From positions 62,001 through 126,000 of the forward strand of contig JAKOVQ010000017.1 in the NCBI GenBank assembly GCA_029781975.1: a stretch of 64,000 nucleotides of DNA. Reading direction: 5' to 3'. The translations under genes were made by a program, and so were the position numbers. Positions 15,563 through 23,334 of this stretch are shown here, piece by piece. Every line of letters begins with the position of its first letter. Position 1 is the first letter of the stretch. Source of the stretch: Acidobacteriota bacterium (GTDB taxonomy: Bacteria; Acidobacteriota; Thermoanaerobaculia; UBA5066). The notes beneath the pieces were generated by a model. The model made no database searches, was not told the origin of the DNA, and saw only the letters and a program-made list of their open reading frames with translations.

Positions 15563-16968
15563 TAGAGCTCGATCTCGTACGGGTGGGGCCTGTTCCGGAC
15601 CTCCCGGTCCTCCTTCCGCTTCCGCGCGATCCAGCGGTGGATCAGGTCCGCGCTGAAGACGCCCCCTTCGAGGAGGAAGCCGTGGTCCGCCTCGAGGGCG
15701 TCCATCGCGGCGTCGAGGGAGGTGGGGAGCGCCTTCACCGTGGCCCGCCGCTCCGGGGGCCAGAGGAAGACGTCCTCGTCGACCGGCCCGAAGCCGAGGG
15801 CGGCCGGGTCGAGGCCGCGCCGGATCCCGTCGATCCCCGCCATCAGCTGCGCGGCGATGGAGAGGTACGGGTTGGCCGTGGCGTCGGGCGGCCGGAACTC
15901 GAACCGGGCGCTCTCGGGCCGGTTCGCGTACTTCGGGATCCGGATCGCCGCGCTCCGGTTCCCGAGGGAGAAGATGGCGCTGACGGGCGCCTCGTAGCCG
16001 GGGATCAGGCGGCGGTACGAGTTCGTCGAGGGGTTCGTGAACGCCATCACCGCCCCTCCGTGGAGGAGGAGCCCGGCGATGTACGAGCGGGCCAGCGCGC
16101 TGGAGGAGCCGTAGCCCTCCGGGTCGAAGCAGAGGTTCTTCCCGTCCTTCCAGAGGTGCTGGTGGAAGTGCATCCCGGAGCCCGCCTCGCCGTAGAGCGG
16201 CTTCGGCATGAAGGTGGCCGTCATCCCCGCCTGGAGCGCGGTCATCCGGGCGACGTACTTCACCAGCATGATGGCGTCGCCGGCGCGGAGCATCGGGAGG
16301 ATCGGCGTCTCGATCTCGCACTGGCCGGGTCCCCCCACCTCGTGGTGGTGGTACTTCACCTCGACCCCCATCGCGGCGAGGTGCTTGGTGATCCGGGTGC
16401 GGAGGTTCGAGAGGTGGTCCTGCGGGGGGATCGCGTGGTAGCCCCCGTGCTTGGGGATCGTGTAGCCGCTCCCCATCTCGTGGCTGTGCCAGTCGGCCTC
16501 GGACGAGTGGACGCGGTAGGCCGCCACGTTCATCCCGTTCTCGTACGAGACGCCGTCGAAGACGTAGAACTCGAACTCCGGACCGAACCGGCTCTCGTCG
16601 GCCACGCCGGTCGCCTTCAGGTGGGCCTCGGCGCGGCCGGCGATGCTCCGCGGGTCGTACGGGAAGAGCTGGCGGGTGTCGGCCTCCAGCGTCTGGCAGA
16701 CGAACGAGAGCGTCGGGACCTCGCAGAAGGGGTCGACGAAGCCGGTGCCCAGGTCGGGGATCATCACCATGTCGCCCGCGCTCACGGTCTTGAAGCCGAC
16801 GCTCGAGCCGTCGAAGCCGACGCCGTTCTCCATCAGGTCGCGAGTGAAGCCGCCGGCGGGGATCGTGAGGTGGTGCCACCGTCCCCAGAGGTCGCAGAAC
16901 TTGAGGTCGACCATCTCGATGCCGAGCCGTTCGACGTGGGCGCGGGCCTCGGCGAAATCCTGGAACAT
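15550..16968 (-). CDS. glnA: Glutamine synthetase type I, lacking the adenylylation tyrosine
   Basis: Cytoplasmic dodecameric enzyme making glutamine from glutamate, ammonia and ATP. 472 residues, the normal GSI length. Landmarks are GFDGSSV, GPEFEFYVFDG, KYHHHEVGGPGQCEIE, GSGMHFHQHLWK, FTNPSTNSYRRL and RFEFRPPDATANPY. At the site where E. coli GSI has the adenylylated tyrosine (NLYDLPPEE), this protein reads DVFLWPPER with Phe401, so GlnE-type adenylylation is not possible there. ATG at 16968 is preceded by GGGAGAGGGAGAG. Longer open frames upstream are rejected because GSI homology begins at MFQDF. Confidence 0.93.
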   Translation of the reverse strand: MFQDFAEARAHVERLGIEMVDLKFCDLWGRWHHLTIPAGGFTRDLMENGVGFDGSSVGFKTVSAGDMVMIPDLGTGFVDPFCEVPTLSFVCQTLEADTRQLFPYDPRSIAGRAEAHLKATGVADESRFGPEFEFYVFDGVSYENGMNVAAYRVHSSEADWHSHEMGSGYTIPKHGGYHAIPPQDHLSNLRTRITKHLAAMGVEVKYHHHEVGGPGQCEIETPILPMLRAGDAIMLVKYVARMTALQAGMTATFMPKPLYGEAGSGMHFHQHLWKDGKNLCFDPEGYGSSSALARSYIAGLLLHGGAVMAFTNPSTNSYRRLIPGYEAPVSAIFSLGNRSAAIRIPKYANRPESARFEFRPPDATANPYLSIAAQLMAGIDGIRRGLDPAALGFGPVDEDVFLWPPERRATVKALPTSLDAAMDALEADHGFLLEGGVFSADLIHRWIARKRKEDREVRNRPHPYEIELYYDL

Positions 16969-17142
16969 CTCTCCCTCTCCCTTCTGTCGGGCCCGGCCGT
17001 CCGGGCGCCGGGCCGGACATCGTATCCGAGGGAGGCCCGGACCGCTCGTTCCGGACCCCGGCCCCTCGCCCCGGCTCCGGGGCGTCGTCGCTGGTACCCT
17101 CTCGCGTCCGCGGTCCCGACGACCGAGGAGCATGGAGGGTTC

Positions 17143-17529
17143 ATGTCGATGGAGATCGGTTTCCCGGGGGGGGTGGTCGTCGAGGCCCGGCACGGTGAGC
17201 TCGTCATCCGGACGGACCAGACGAAGCCCGAAGGCGGGGGGAGCGCCCCGACGCCGTTCGACCTCTTCCTGGCCTCGATCGGGACCTGCGCGGGCTTCTA
17301 CGCCCTCCGCTTCTGCCAGGAGCGGAAGATCTCCCCGGAGGGGCTCAAGGCCACGATGGACTGGGAGCGCGACCCGGCGACCCGGCTGATCTCCCGGATC
17401 CGCGTGGCGTTGACGCTGCCGCCCGGCTTCCCGGAGAAGTACGTCCCCGCGATCGTCCGGGCGGCCGACCAGTGCGCGGTGAAGAAGCACCTCGTCCACC
17501 CGCCCGAGATCGAGGTCTTCACCGTCTGA
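17143..17529 (+). CDS. OsmC/YhfA-family peroxide or thiol-stress protein
   Basis: Probable cytoplasmic hydroperoxide-handling protein of 128 residues. The two conserved redox cysteines of the OsmC fold are present, in IGTCAGFYALRFCQER and ADQCAVKKHL. The conserved segment TPFDLFLASIGTCAGFYA matches the YhfA-like subgroup. ATG at 17143 gives MSMEIG. The second ATG at 17149 is better spaced from GGAGGG (17134-17139) and may be the real start. Monocistronic; the next gene converges on it. Confidence 0.82.
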   Translation: MSMEIGFPGGVVVEARHGELVIRTDQTKPEGGGSAPTPFDLFLASIGTCAGFYALRFCQERKISPEGLKATMDWERDPATRLISRIRVALTLPPGFPEKYVPAIVRAADQCAVKKHLVHPPEIEVFTV

Positions 17530-17544
17530 GGCCGCAGGGCCCGC

Positions 17545-18135
17545 TCAGGGCGACCCGTCGCGGGCGGCGAAGCGCCTCATCGTCCCCCGGGCGCGCCGCC
17601 CGCCATCGTCGACGAGGAAGCCCGCGGCGCGGACGGCTCCCTCCGTGTCCCTGTTGGGGCGGCAGCCGCCCGTCAGCCAGGTCCAGAACGGCTGCGCGGC
17701 GTCCTGCAGCCAGGCCTCGAGCCGGCCATCGGCCCGGACGTGCTCCATCATCCGGAGCGCCCCGCCCGGCGCCAGGACCCGCCGGACCTCGGCGAGACCG
17801 CGCGCGGGGTCGCCGACCGAGCAGAAGACCAGCCCGCTGACGACGGTGTCGAAGGCCCCCGCGCGGAACGGGAGCTCCTCCGCCCGTCCGAGGACGAGCG
17901 GCGTGCCCGGCGCCCTCCGGCGCGCGGCCGCCAGCACCTCGACGTGGGGATCGAGGCCGATCGGGCGGCTCCCGGCGGCGTAGAGGACGAGGTTCCGCCC
18001 CGTCCCGCAGCCGACGTCGAGGGTGAGGCCGCGGGCGCCGGCCACGAGCCATTGCCGCCAGCTCCCGAGGCCGGTCGCCTCGAGGAAGGCGAGGCCGGCG
18101 TCGTACAGGAACGGGATCTGCTCGAGGCCCCTCAT
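17545..18135 (-). CDS. Class I SAM-dependent methyltransferase (UbiE/UbiG-like fold)
   Basis: Small-molecule methyltransferase of 196 residues. SAM motif I is LDVGCGTGRN, the acidic motif II is in IGLDPHVEVL, and motif post-I/III regions are LPFRAGAFDTVVSGLVFCSV and RRVLAPGGALRMMEHV. The substrate is not identifiable. The start ATG overlaps the stop of the asparaginase-like gene (ATGA), so the two are translationally coupled. Confidence 0.8.
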   Translation of the reverse strand: MRGLEQIPFLYDAGLAFLEATGLGSWRQWLVAGARGLTLDVGCGTGRNLVLYAAGSRPIGLDPHVEVLAAARRRAPGTPLVLGRAEELPFRAGAFDTVVSGLVFCSVGDPARGLAEVRRVLAPGGALRMMEHVRADGRLEAWLQDAAQPFWTWLTGGCRPNRDTEGAVRAAGFLVDDGGRRARGTMRRFAARDGSP

Positions 18136-18626
18136 CCCTTCGTCTCGAAGACCCCCAGCGCGCGGTTCTTCCGCACGTTGTCCCAGGAGAAGTGCATCCC
18201 GTTCATCGCCACGTAGACGCCCGGAGGGAGCGTCTGGACGAGGGAGAGGGCGCTTCCGAGGTTGAAGAGCCCGTCCGAGCTCCCGAAGGCGTACGGGATC
18301 ATCGCGCCCGTCAGGACGACCGTCTTCCCGGTGCCGGAGAGCCCGGCGCCGAGGACGGCGGCCGTCTCGGCCATCGTGTCGGTCCCGTGGGTGACGACGA
18401 TCCGGGTCGACGCGGTCCGGCGGCAGAAGGAGAGGATGACCTCGCGGTCGGCGTCCGTCAGCTCGAGGCTGTCGACCATCATGACGGTCCTGACCCGCAC
18501 GTCCACCCGGCACCGTCCGAGCTTCAGCATCTCGTGGACGTGGGTGTCGCGGAACGACAGGGACCCGCTCAGCTCGTCGTAGGTCTTGTCGAAGGTCCCC
18601 CCGGTGACGAGGATCTCGATCGGCAT
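18132..18626 (-). CDS. Half-size asparaginase-like protein
   Basis: The 164-residue protein corresponds to only the N-terminal catalytic domain of type I/II L-asparaginase (normally about 330 residues). Both catalytic threonine segments are present: VTGGTFDK at the N-terminus and VTHGTDTMAET in the middle. The C-terminal domain that completes the dimer interface is absent, and the reading frame stops cleanly after GVFETKG rather than by frameshift. ATG at 18626 has a strong site GGAGGGG. Small stand-alone asparaginase-domain proteins exist as a family, so activity is possible but unproven. Confidence 0.78.
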   Translation of the reverse strand: MPIEILVTGGTFDKTYDELSGSLSFRDTHVHEMLKLGRCRVDVRVRTVMMVDSLELTDADREVILSFCRRTASTRIVVTHGTDTMAETAAVLGAGLSGTGKTVVLTGAMIPYAFGSSDGLFNLGSALSLVQTLPPGVYVAMNGMHFSWDNVRKNRALGVFETKG

Positions 18627-18737
18627 CGCCCCTCCTGCGGAGATGATACGGGCCGCGGCGGCTTGCCGACTCCCGTCCGCTTCCTGTACCGTTCGCCTTT
18701 CGTCGGGCGAAGGGCCGTCTTCGCAGGGGGAGGGGTC

Positions 18738-19580
18738 ATGAAGTCGTTGGCTGTCCGGGTGCTGGTCGCGGCGCTGTCGGTGGCGCTCGCGGGACCCGTC
18801 GCGGCGCAGGGCAAGTCGACCAAGGCCTTCAAGTACAAGGGGGGCCGGGTCGACGTGGGGATGATGTACGTCTACGACCGGTCGGACCTCGCGGGGACCA
18901 GGAGCGGCGAGGCGATCGTCTACGTGCCGTCGAGGACGAAGCTCGAGATCGTCTTCATGGGGCCGGGGACCGACCTCGTGCGCGACCTGGTGGCCGAGAT
19001 GGACTGGGACACCTACTCCCTCAGGAGCTTCGAGCTCTACACGGAGCGGACGGGAGGCGTCCGGACCCTCTCGGCGTCGGGCACCGCCACCGACGAGGCG
19101 CTCTCGCTGACGGTCCAGGACCCGGCCCTCGCCGCGGGCGGGACGGTCCCCGTCACCGTCTCGATCCGGCTCCCGCACGTCCCGACCCACATCTACCCGT
19201 TCGGGCTCCTGACCCTCTCCCACGCCATGCGGCACCTGGCGGAGCGCGGCAAGGAGTTCCAGGTGGGCCTCCTGGGCGAGGACCCGAAGGGCCCCGCCTG
19301 GCTCTCGGCCCTCGGGACGGTCACCGTCTCCTTCGTCGAGGAGGTCGACCGGGACGGGATCGCGTGCAATAAGTACAAGCTGGAGGGGCCGGCCTTCGGC
19401 AGCGAGGTCGGCTTCCTCTGGATCGAGAAGGACAAGGGCTACCTGCAGGACGTGGAGGTCGCGGTTCCGCCCGGGCTCGGCTGGCCGGACCTGAAGATGA
19501 CGTACAAGTCGTCCGAGAAGGTCTCCGAGAGCTCGTGGGAGTCCCGCCGGGCCGAGGAGATCGCCCGGTTCCTCAAGTAG
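18738..19580 (+). CDS. Secreted protein of unknown function
   Basis: A 280-residue protein with a clear Sec signal peptide (MKSLAVRVLVAALSVALAG, probable cleavage after VAAQ or PVAA). The mature part is predicted beta-rich, with no cysteines apart from one in GIACNKY, and no domain I recognise. The C-terminus ends SWESRRAEEIARFLK. ATG at 18738 follows GGGGGAGGGG. Monocistronic and followed by a strong hairpin terminator. Probably periplasmic. Confidence 0.75.
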   Translation: MKSLAVRVLVAALSVALAGPVAAQGKSTKAFKYKGGRVDVGMMYVYDRSDLAGTRSGEAIVYVPSRTKLEIVFMGPGTDLVRDLVAEMDWDTYSLRSFELYTERTGGVRTLSASGTATDEALSLTVQDPALAAGGTVPVTVSIRLPHVPTHIYPFGLLTLSHAMRHLAERGKEFQVGLLGEDPKGPAWLSALGTVTVSFVEEVDRDGIACNKYKLEGPAFGSEVGFLWIEKDKGYLQDVEVAVPPGLGWPDLKMTYKSSEKVSESSWESRRAEEIARFLK

Positions 19581-19605
19581 CGCCGGCCCTCGCCCGGGAC
19601 CCGCG

Positions 19606-19638
19606 CGCCCCGGTCCCCGCTTTGCGGGGGCCGGGGCG
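19606..19638. terminator. Bidirectional hairpin terminator between converging genes
   Basis: Arms 19606-19620 and 19624-19638 pair over 15 positions with one mismatch around a TTT loop. It lies between the secreted-protein gene (+) and hom (-). The downstream T-run is short on either strand. Confidence 0.7.
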
Positions 19639-19658
19639 TTTCGCCTCGAGGGAGGCGG

Positions 19659-20960
19659 TCAGGGGGTCATGGGGAGCGCCAGCGGCGGCTCCACGTGGAA
19701 GGGGAGGGCGGCGATCGCCTCGAGGGCGCGGGAGAGCTGCGGCGCCGCCACGGTCTCGAGCGTGATCACGAAGGGGAGGGCGTCCTTCTCGCCGTACGGG
19801 GCCTGGAAGACGGCGTCGATGTTGATCGCCTGGTCGGCCAGGGCCCGGCTGAGGTCGGCGAGGATCCCGGGCCGGTCGCTCACGACGAACCTCAGGTAGA
19901 ACGGGGCGGCGAACTCCTCCGGCGCGGCGGGGGCGAAGGGCGCGAGGACGGGGGAGCCGAACGGGGCGACGCCGGGCCTCGGGCCGGAGCGGGCCAGCTC
20001 GACGACGTCGGCGAGGACGGCGGTCGCGGTGGGGTCGCCTCCGGCCCCGCGCCCCGAGAGGACGAACTCGCCCCCGTTCTCCGCCGCCACGACGACGGCG
20101 TTGAAGGGGCCGGTCACCTTGGCGAGCATCGACTCGGACGAGACGAGGTGCGTCCTCACCGACAGGAGAACGTGGCCGGTCGGCATCAGCCGGGCGGAGG
20201 CGACCTGGCGCGGCGTCCGCCCGAGGAGCCGCGAGTAGACGAAGTCGCACGGGAGGAGGCGGGTGATCCCCTCGCGCGGGATCGCGTCGACCGGGACCTC
20301 CTGGCCGAAGGCGAGGCGGGAGAGGAGGGCGAGCTTGGCGGCCGCGTCGGCCCCGCCGACGTCCGCCTCGGGGTCGGCCTCGGCGTAGCCGAGCCGCTGG
20401 GCGTCGGCGAGGACGTCGCCGTACGAGCGCCCCGTCCGCTCCATCTCCGTGAGGACGAAGTTGCAGGTCCCGTTGAGGATCCCCCCGACGGAGACGACGC
20501 GGTCCCCCGCGAAGCTCTCGCGGAGGGCGCGGAGGATGGGGATTCCGCCCGCCACGGCCGCCTCGAACCCGAGGAAGAGCCCGTTCCGGCTTGCGAGGCG
20601 CGTCAGCTCGGGCCCGCGCGCGGCGAGGAGGGCCTTGTTGGCGGTGACGACGCTCTTCCCCGCCGCGAGCGCCGCGAGGAGGAGGTCGCCGGCCGGGGAG
20701 AGCCCCCCGATCAGCTCGACGACCACGTCGACGTCGTCGGCGGTCGCCACCTCCGCGAGGTCGGTGCCGAGGCGGACGGGGGGCTCCAGCCACGAGGTCT
20801 CCTGCCGATGAAGGCTCCGGCTCGCGATGGCGGCGATCCTCACCTCCACCCCGAGGGTCGAGCGGAGCCTCTCGCGCTGCTCCTTCACGAGGCGTGCGAA
20901 CGAGCGGCCGACCGTTCCGAAGCCGAGGAGCCCGACCCGCAGGGGACGGGGCGCCGTCAC
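19659..20960 (-). CDS. hom: Homoserine dehydrogenase with C-terminal ACT domain
   Basis: NAD(P)H-dependent reduction of aspartate semialdehyde to homoserine on the threonine/methionine branch. 433 residues. The Rossmann motif is GLLGFGTVG near the N-terminus, the catalytic region includes TANKALLA and GGILNGTCNFVLTEM, and the conserved KLALLSRLAFG follows. A C-terminal ACT domain (YLRFVVSDRPGILADLSRAL) suggests feedback control by threonine. GTG at 20960 overlaps the hmgA stop (GTGA). Its position at the end of a tyrosine-degradation operon is unusual. Confidence 0.92.
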   Translation of the reverse strand: MTAPRPLRVGLLGFGTVGRSFARLVKEQRERLRSTLGVEVRIAAIASRSLHRQETSWLEPPVRLGTDLAEVATADDVDVVVELIGGLSPAGDLLLAALAAGKSVVTANKALLAARGPELTRLASRNGLFLGFEAAVAGGIPILRALRESFAGDRVVSVGGILNGTCNFVLTEMERTGRSYGDVLADAQRLGYAEADPEADVGGADAAAKLALLSRLAFGQEVPVDAIPREGITRLLPCDFVYSRLLGRTPRQVASARLMPTGHVLLSVRTHLVSSESMLAKVTGPFNAVVVAAENGGEFVLSGRGAGGDPTATAVLADVVELARSGPRPGVAPFGSPVLAPFAPAAPEEFAAPFYLRFVVSDRPGILADLSRALADQAINIDAVFQAPYGEKDALPFVITLETVAAPQLSRALEAIAALPFHVEPPLALPMTP

Positions 20961-22108
20961 GCCGGCACCCAGGAGTCGTGGTACCCGGCGTGCTCGAGAC
21001 CGAGGGCCTGCTCCGTCAGGGAGAGCGGGAGGAAGGTGTCCATCATCACCGCCAGCTCGTCCGTCGCGCGGGTCCCGATGGAGGCCTCGTAGGCTCCCGG
21101 GTGGGGCCCGTGGGGGATCCCCGCGGGGTGGAGCGACACGGCCTGGGGCCCGACTCCCTTGCGGCTGGTGAAGCTCCCCCGGACGTAGTAGATCACCTCG
21201 TCGCAGTCCACGGACGCGTGGGGGTATGGGCAGGGGATCGCGTCCGGGTGGGTGTCGGTGACGCGGGGGACGAAGGAGCAGACGAGGACGCCGCGCCCGG
21301 CGAAGGTCCCGTGGATGGTGGGAGGCAGGTGGACGAGCCCGGTCTTCGGCTGGAACCGGAGGATGGGGAAGGCGAACGGCCAGACGGTCCCGTCCCACCC
21401 GACCACGTCGAAAGGCGAGGCGAGGGGGACGCGGCGGACGAAGAGCCCCCCCTTCTTCACGAGGACCGTGGCGGGACCGGGGCGGGGGCCCGAGAAGCGG
21501 GGGCGCCGGAAGTCCCGGTGGGTGAACGGAGCGTCCATCCGGAGCTGGCCGACGGGGTTCCGGAACTGCGTCGGCAGGTGGAAGCCGCCCTTCAGCTCGA
21601 AGCCGATCCCCCGGAGGTCCTCCTCGATCCGCCAGCGGTGGACGACTCCCCGCGGGACGAGGACGTAGTCGCCTCCCTCGGCGGGGAGATCGCCGAACGG
21701 CGTCTCCAGCGTCCCGCGCCCCGAGTAGAGATAGAGGAGGTCGTCGCCGTCGCCGTTGCAGAAGCCCTCGTCCCCGGCCGCTTCGGGGGGGAGGTGGAAG
21801 AGGGACACGGTGACGTCGGCGCTGTCGAGCACCGGAGTCCAGCCGGGCGGGCTCTTCTCCCCGAGGAGGAGGCGCCGCTTGAGCGGGACGGGGGAAGCGG
21901 GGATCGGCACCCTCCGGTCGAACGGGCCCGGGTCGGCGGGGCCGATCTCGCGGTCCGTCATCGGCGGCCCCTCGTGGTAGAGGATCGAGTACTCGCCGTC
22001 GAAGCCCGCGCGGGTGAGGCACTCCTCGTGGCGGAGGCGTCCGGCGCGGTCGCGAAAGACCGTGTGGGGCTTTTCGGGGACCTCCCCGAGCTGCATCCGG
22101 TCGATCAT
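20957..22108 (-). CDS. hmgA: Homogentisate 1,2-dioxygenase
   Basis: Ring-cleaving Fe(II) dioxygenase of tyrosine/phenylalanine catabolism, homogentisate to maleylacetoacetate. 383 residues, the shorter bacterial form, a double-stranded beta-helix cupin. Signature segments are NGDGDDLLYLYSGRG, VPRGVVHRW, FDVVGWDGTVWPFAF and LHPAGIPHGPHPGAYE. Several histidines in these segments fit the iron site. It begins 2 bp after the hpd stop, so it is cotranscribed with the preceding pathway enzyme. Maleylacetoacetate isomerase and fumarylacetoacetase are not in the window. Confidence 0.9.
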   Translation of the reverse strand: MIDRMQLGEVPEKPHTVFRDRAGRLRHEECLTRAGFDGEYSILYHEGPPMTDREIGPADPGPFDRRVPIPASPVPLKRRLLLGEKSPPGWTPVLDSADVTVSLFHLPPEAAGDEGFCNGDGDDLLYLYSGRGTLETPFGDLPAEGGDYVLVPRGVVHRWRIEEDLRGIGFELKGGFHLPTQFRNPVGQLRMDAPFTHRDFRRPRFSGPRPGPATVLVKKGGLFVRRVPLASPFDVVGWDGTVWPFAFPILRFQPKTGLVHLPPTIHGTFAGRGVLVCSFVPRVTDTHPDAIPCPYPHASVDCDEVIYYVRGSFTSRKGVGPQAVSLHPAGIPHGPHPGAYEASIGTRATDELAVMMDTFLPLSLTEQALGLEHAGYHDSWVPA

Positions 22109-22110
22109 CG

Positions 22111-23274
22111 TCAGCCGACGACCTCGAGGGAGCGCGACTCCGAGCGCTGCGCCGCCTCGATCGACTCGAAGAGGGCGCGGAAGTTCCCGTACCCGAACCC
22201 CTTGTCCCCCTCCCGCTGGATCACCTCGTAGAAGAACGGGCCGGCCGACTGGTCGCCGTAGAGGGCCCCCGCGTCGAGCATGAAGATCTGGAGCATGTAG
22301 CGGTCGTCCTGGCCGTCCACGAGGATGTGGTTGGCTCGGAGCGCCTCCATCGGCTCCTTCACGTTCGTGATCCGGACCTCCTCGAGCCGCTTCGGGAGGC
22401 GGTCGTAGTACGCGCCGGGCGCGGGGAGGAAGGCGATGCCGCGCTTCCTGAGGCTCTCGACGGCCGGGATGATCCCCTTCACGAGGAAGGCGACGTGCTG
22501 GACGCCGGCGCCGTGGTGGTCCTCGCAGAAGCGGTTGATCTGGCTCTCGCGGAAGAAGGGGCGCATCGGCTCGTTCGTGGCGAACTTGATCCCGCTCTCG
22601 GGGTCGGCCATGACGATCGACCGCAGGCCCGACCCGGTCATCTTCTTCCCGCCGTCCACCTCGGAGGTGTGGAACTCGACGTCCCAGTAGTGCGTGAAGC
22701 CGAGGACGTCCCGGTACCAGTTGACGACGGGAAGCATCGTGTACGCGTTCGAGGTGACGTGGTCGATGGTCGCGAAGCCGTGCGGGTTCTCGCGCGGGAC
22801 GCCGTCGCCGACGGCCTCGAAGTCCGGCGCGAAGCGGGGGTAGTCGCCGGTCCGCTCGATGAAGCGGAAGGTCACGTCGTCGAGCGGCGTGGCGATGGAG
22901 AAGGTCCGGAACGAGCCCCCCGCCTCCCCGGACTCCTGGATGCCCGACAGGAAGGTGGCGCCGCGGCCCTCGAGGAAGGCCCAGGCCGCCTCGACGCTCC
23001 GGACGCGGAACGCGAGGGACGAGATCCCGTCGGGGTGGATGCGCAGGTAGCGGGCCGCGCGCGAGTCGGCGCGAGCCGGCGTGGAGACGAGGACCCGGAT
23101 CTGGCCGGCGCCGAAGACGGAGGCGACCTCGCCCCCCTTCTCCACCTTCGCGGCCGAGGACCGGGCGACCTCGGTGAAGCCGAGGGCGTCGGTGTAGAAG
23201 CGCCGGCTCCTCTCGAGGTCGTTGACGATAAAGTGGAACGAGTCGTAGCCGACGATCCCGAGACTCTGAGTCAT
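22111..23274 (-). CDS. hpd: 4-hydroxyphenylpyruvate dioxygenase
   Basis: Converts 4-hydroxyphenylpyruvate to homogentisate. 387 residues with two vicinal-oxygen-chelate domains. The Fe(II) facial triad is visible as His in TIDHVTSN, His in GVQHVAFL and Glu in FFYEVIQR. The C-terminal segment RNRxxxG-like GFGYGNFRALFESIE is typical of the family. ATG at 23274 begins MTQSLGIVGYDSFHF; the long upstream open frame lies antisense to other genes. It is the first gene of hpd-hmgA-hom. Hydroxymandelate synthase is a homologue with the same triad, but the hmgA neighbour favours dioxygenase. Confidence 0.92.
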   Translation of the reverse strand: MTQSLGIVGYDSFHFIVNDLERSRRFYTDALGFTEVARSSAAKVEKGGEVASVFGAGQIRVLVSTPARADSRAARYLRIHPDGISSLAFRVRSVEAAWAFLEGRGATFLSGIQESGEAGGSFRTFSIATPLDDVTFRFIERTGDYPRFAPDFEAVGDGVPRENPHGFATIDHVTSNAYTMLPVVNWYRDVLGFTHYWDVEFHTSEVDGGKKMTGSGLRSIVMADPESGIKFATNEPMRPFFRESQINRFCEDHHGAGVQHVAFLVKGIIPAVESLRKRGIAFLPAPGAYYDRLPKRLEEVRITNVKEPMEALRANHILVDGQDDRYMLQIFMLDAGALYGDQSAGPFFYEVIQREGDKGFGYGNFRALFESIEAAQRSESRSLEVVG

Positions 23275-23282
23275 AATGGAAA

Positions 23283-23288
23283 ATTCTA
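23283..23288 (-). promoter_or_regulatory. -10 hexamer TAGAAT upstream of hpd
   Basis: On the minus strand TAGAAT (5/6 match to TATAAT) ends 8 nt before the hpd ATG, inside a conspicuous A+T-rich patch. No Shine-Dalgarno sequence and no clear -35. Transcription would start at or within a few nt of the ATG. Confidence 0.45.
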
Positions 23289-23334
23289 TGACGCGGGGCT
23301 CCGGAACGGGTACGGTCTGCGGAGGGAGGGGCTG

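Noticed and set aside
19688-19706. CTCCACGTGGAAGG as a parS site
   Set aside because: It resembles the parS core but lies inside hom coding sequence, does not match the full 16-bp palindrome, and a CACGTG core is expected often by chance in this composition.
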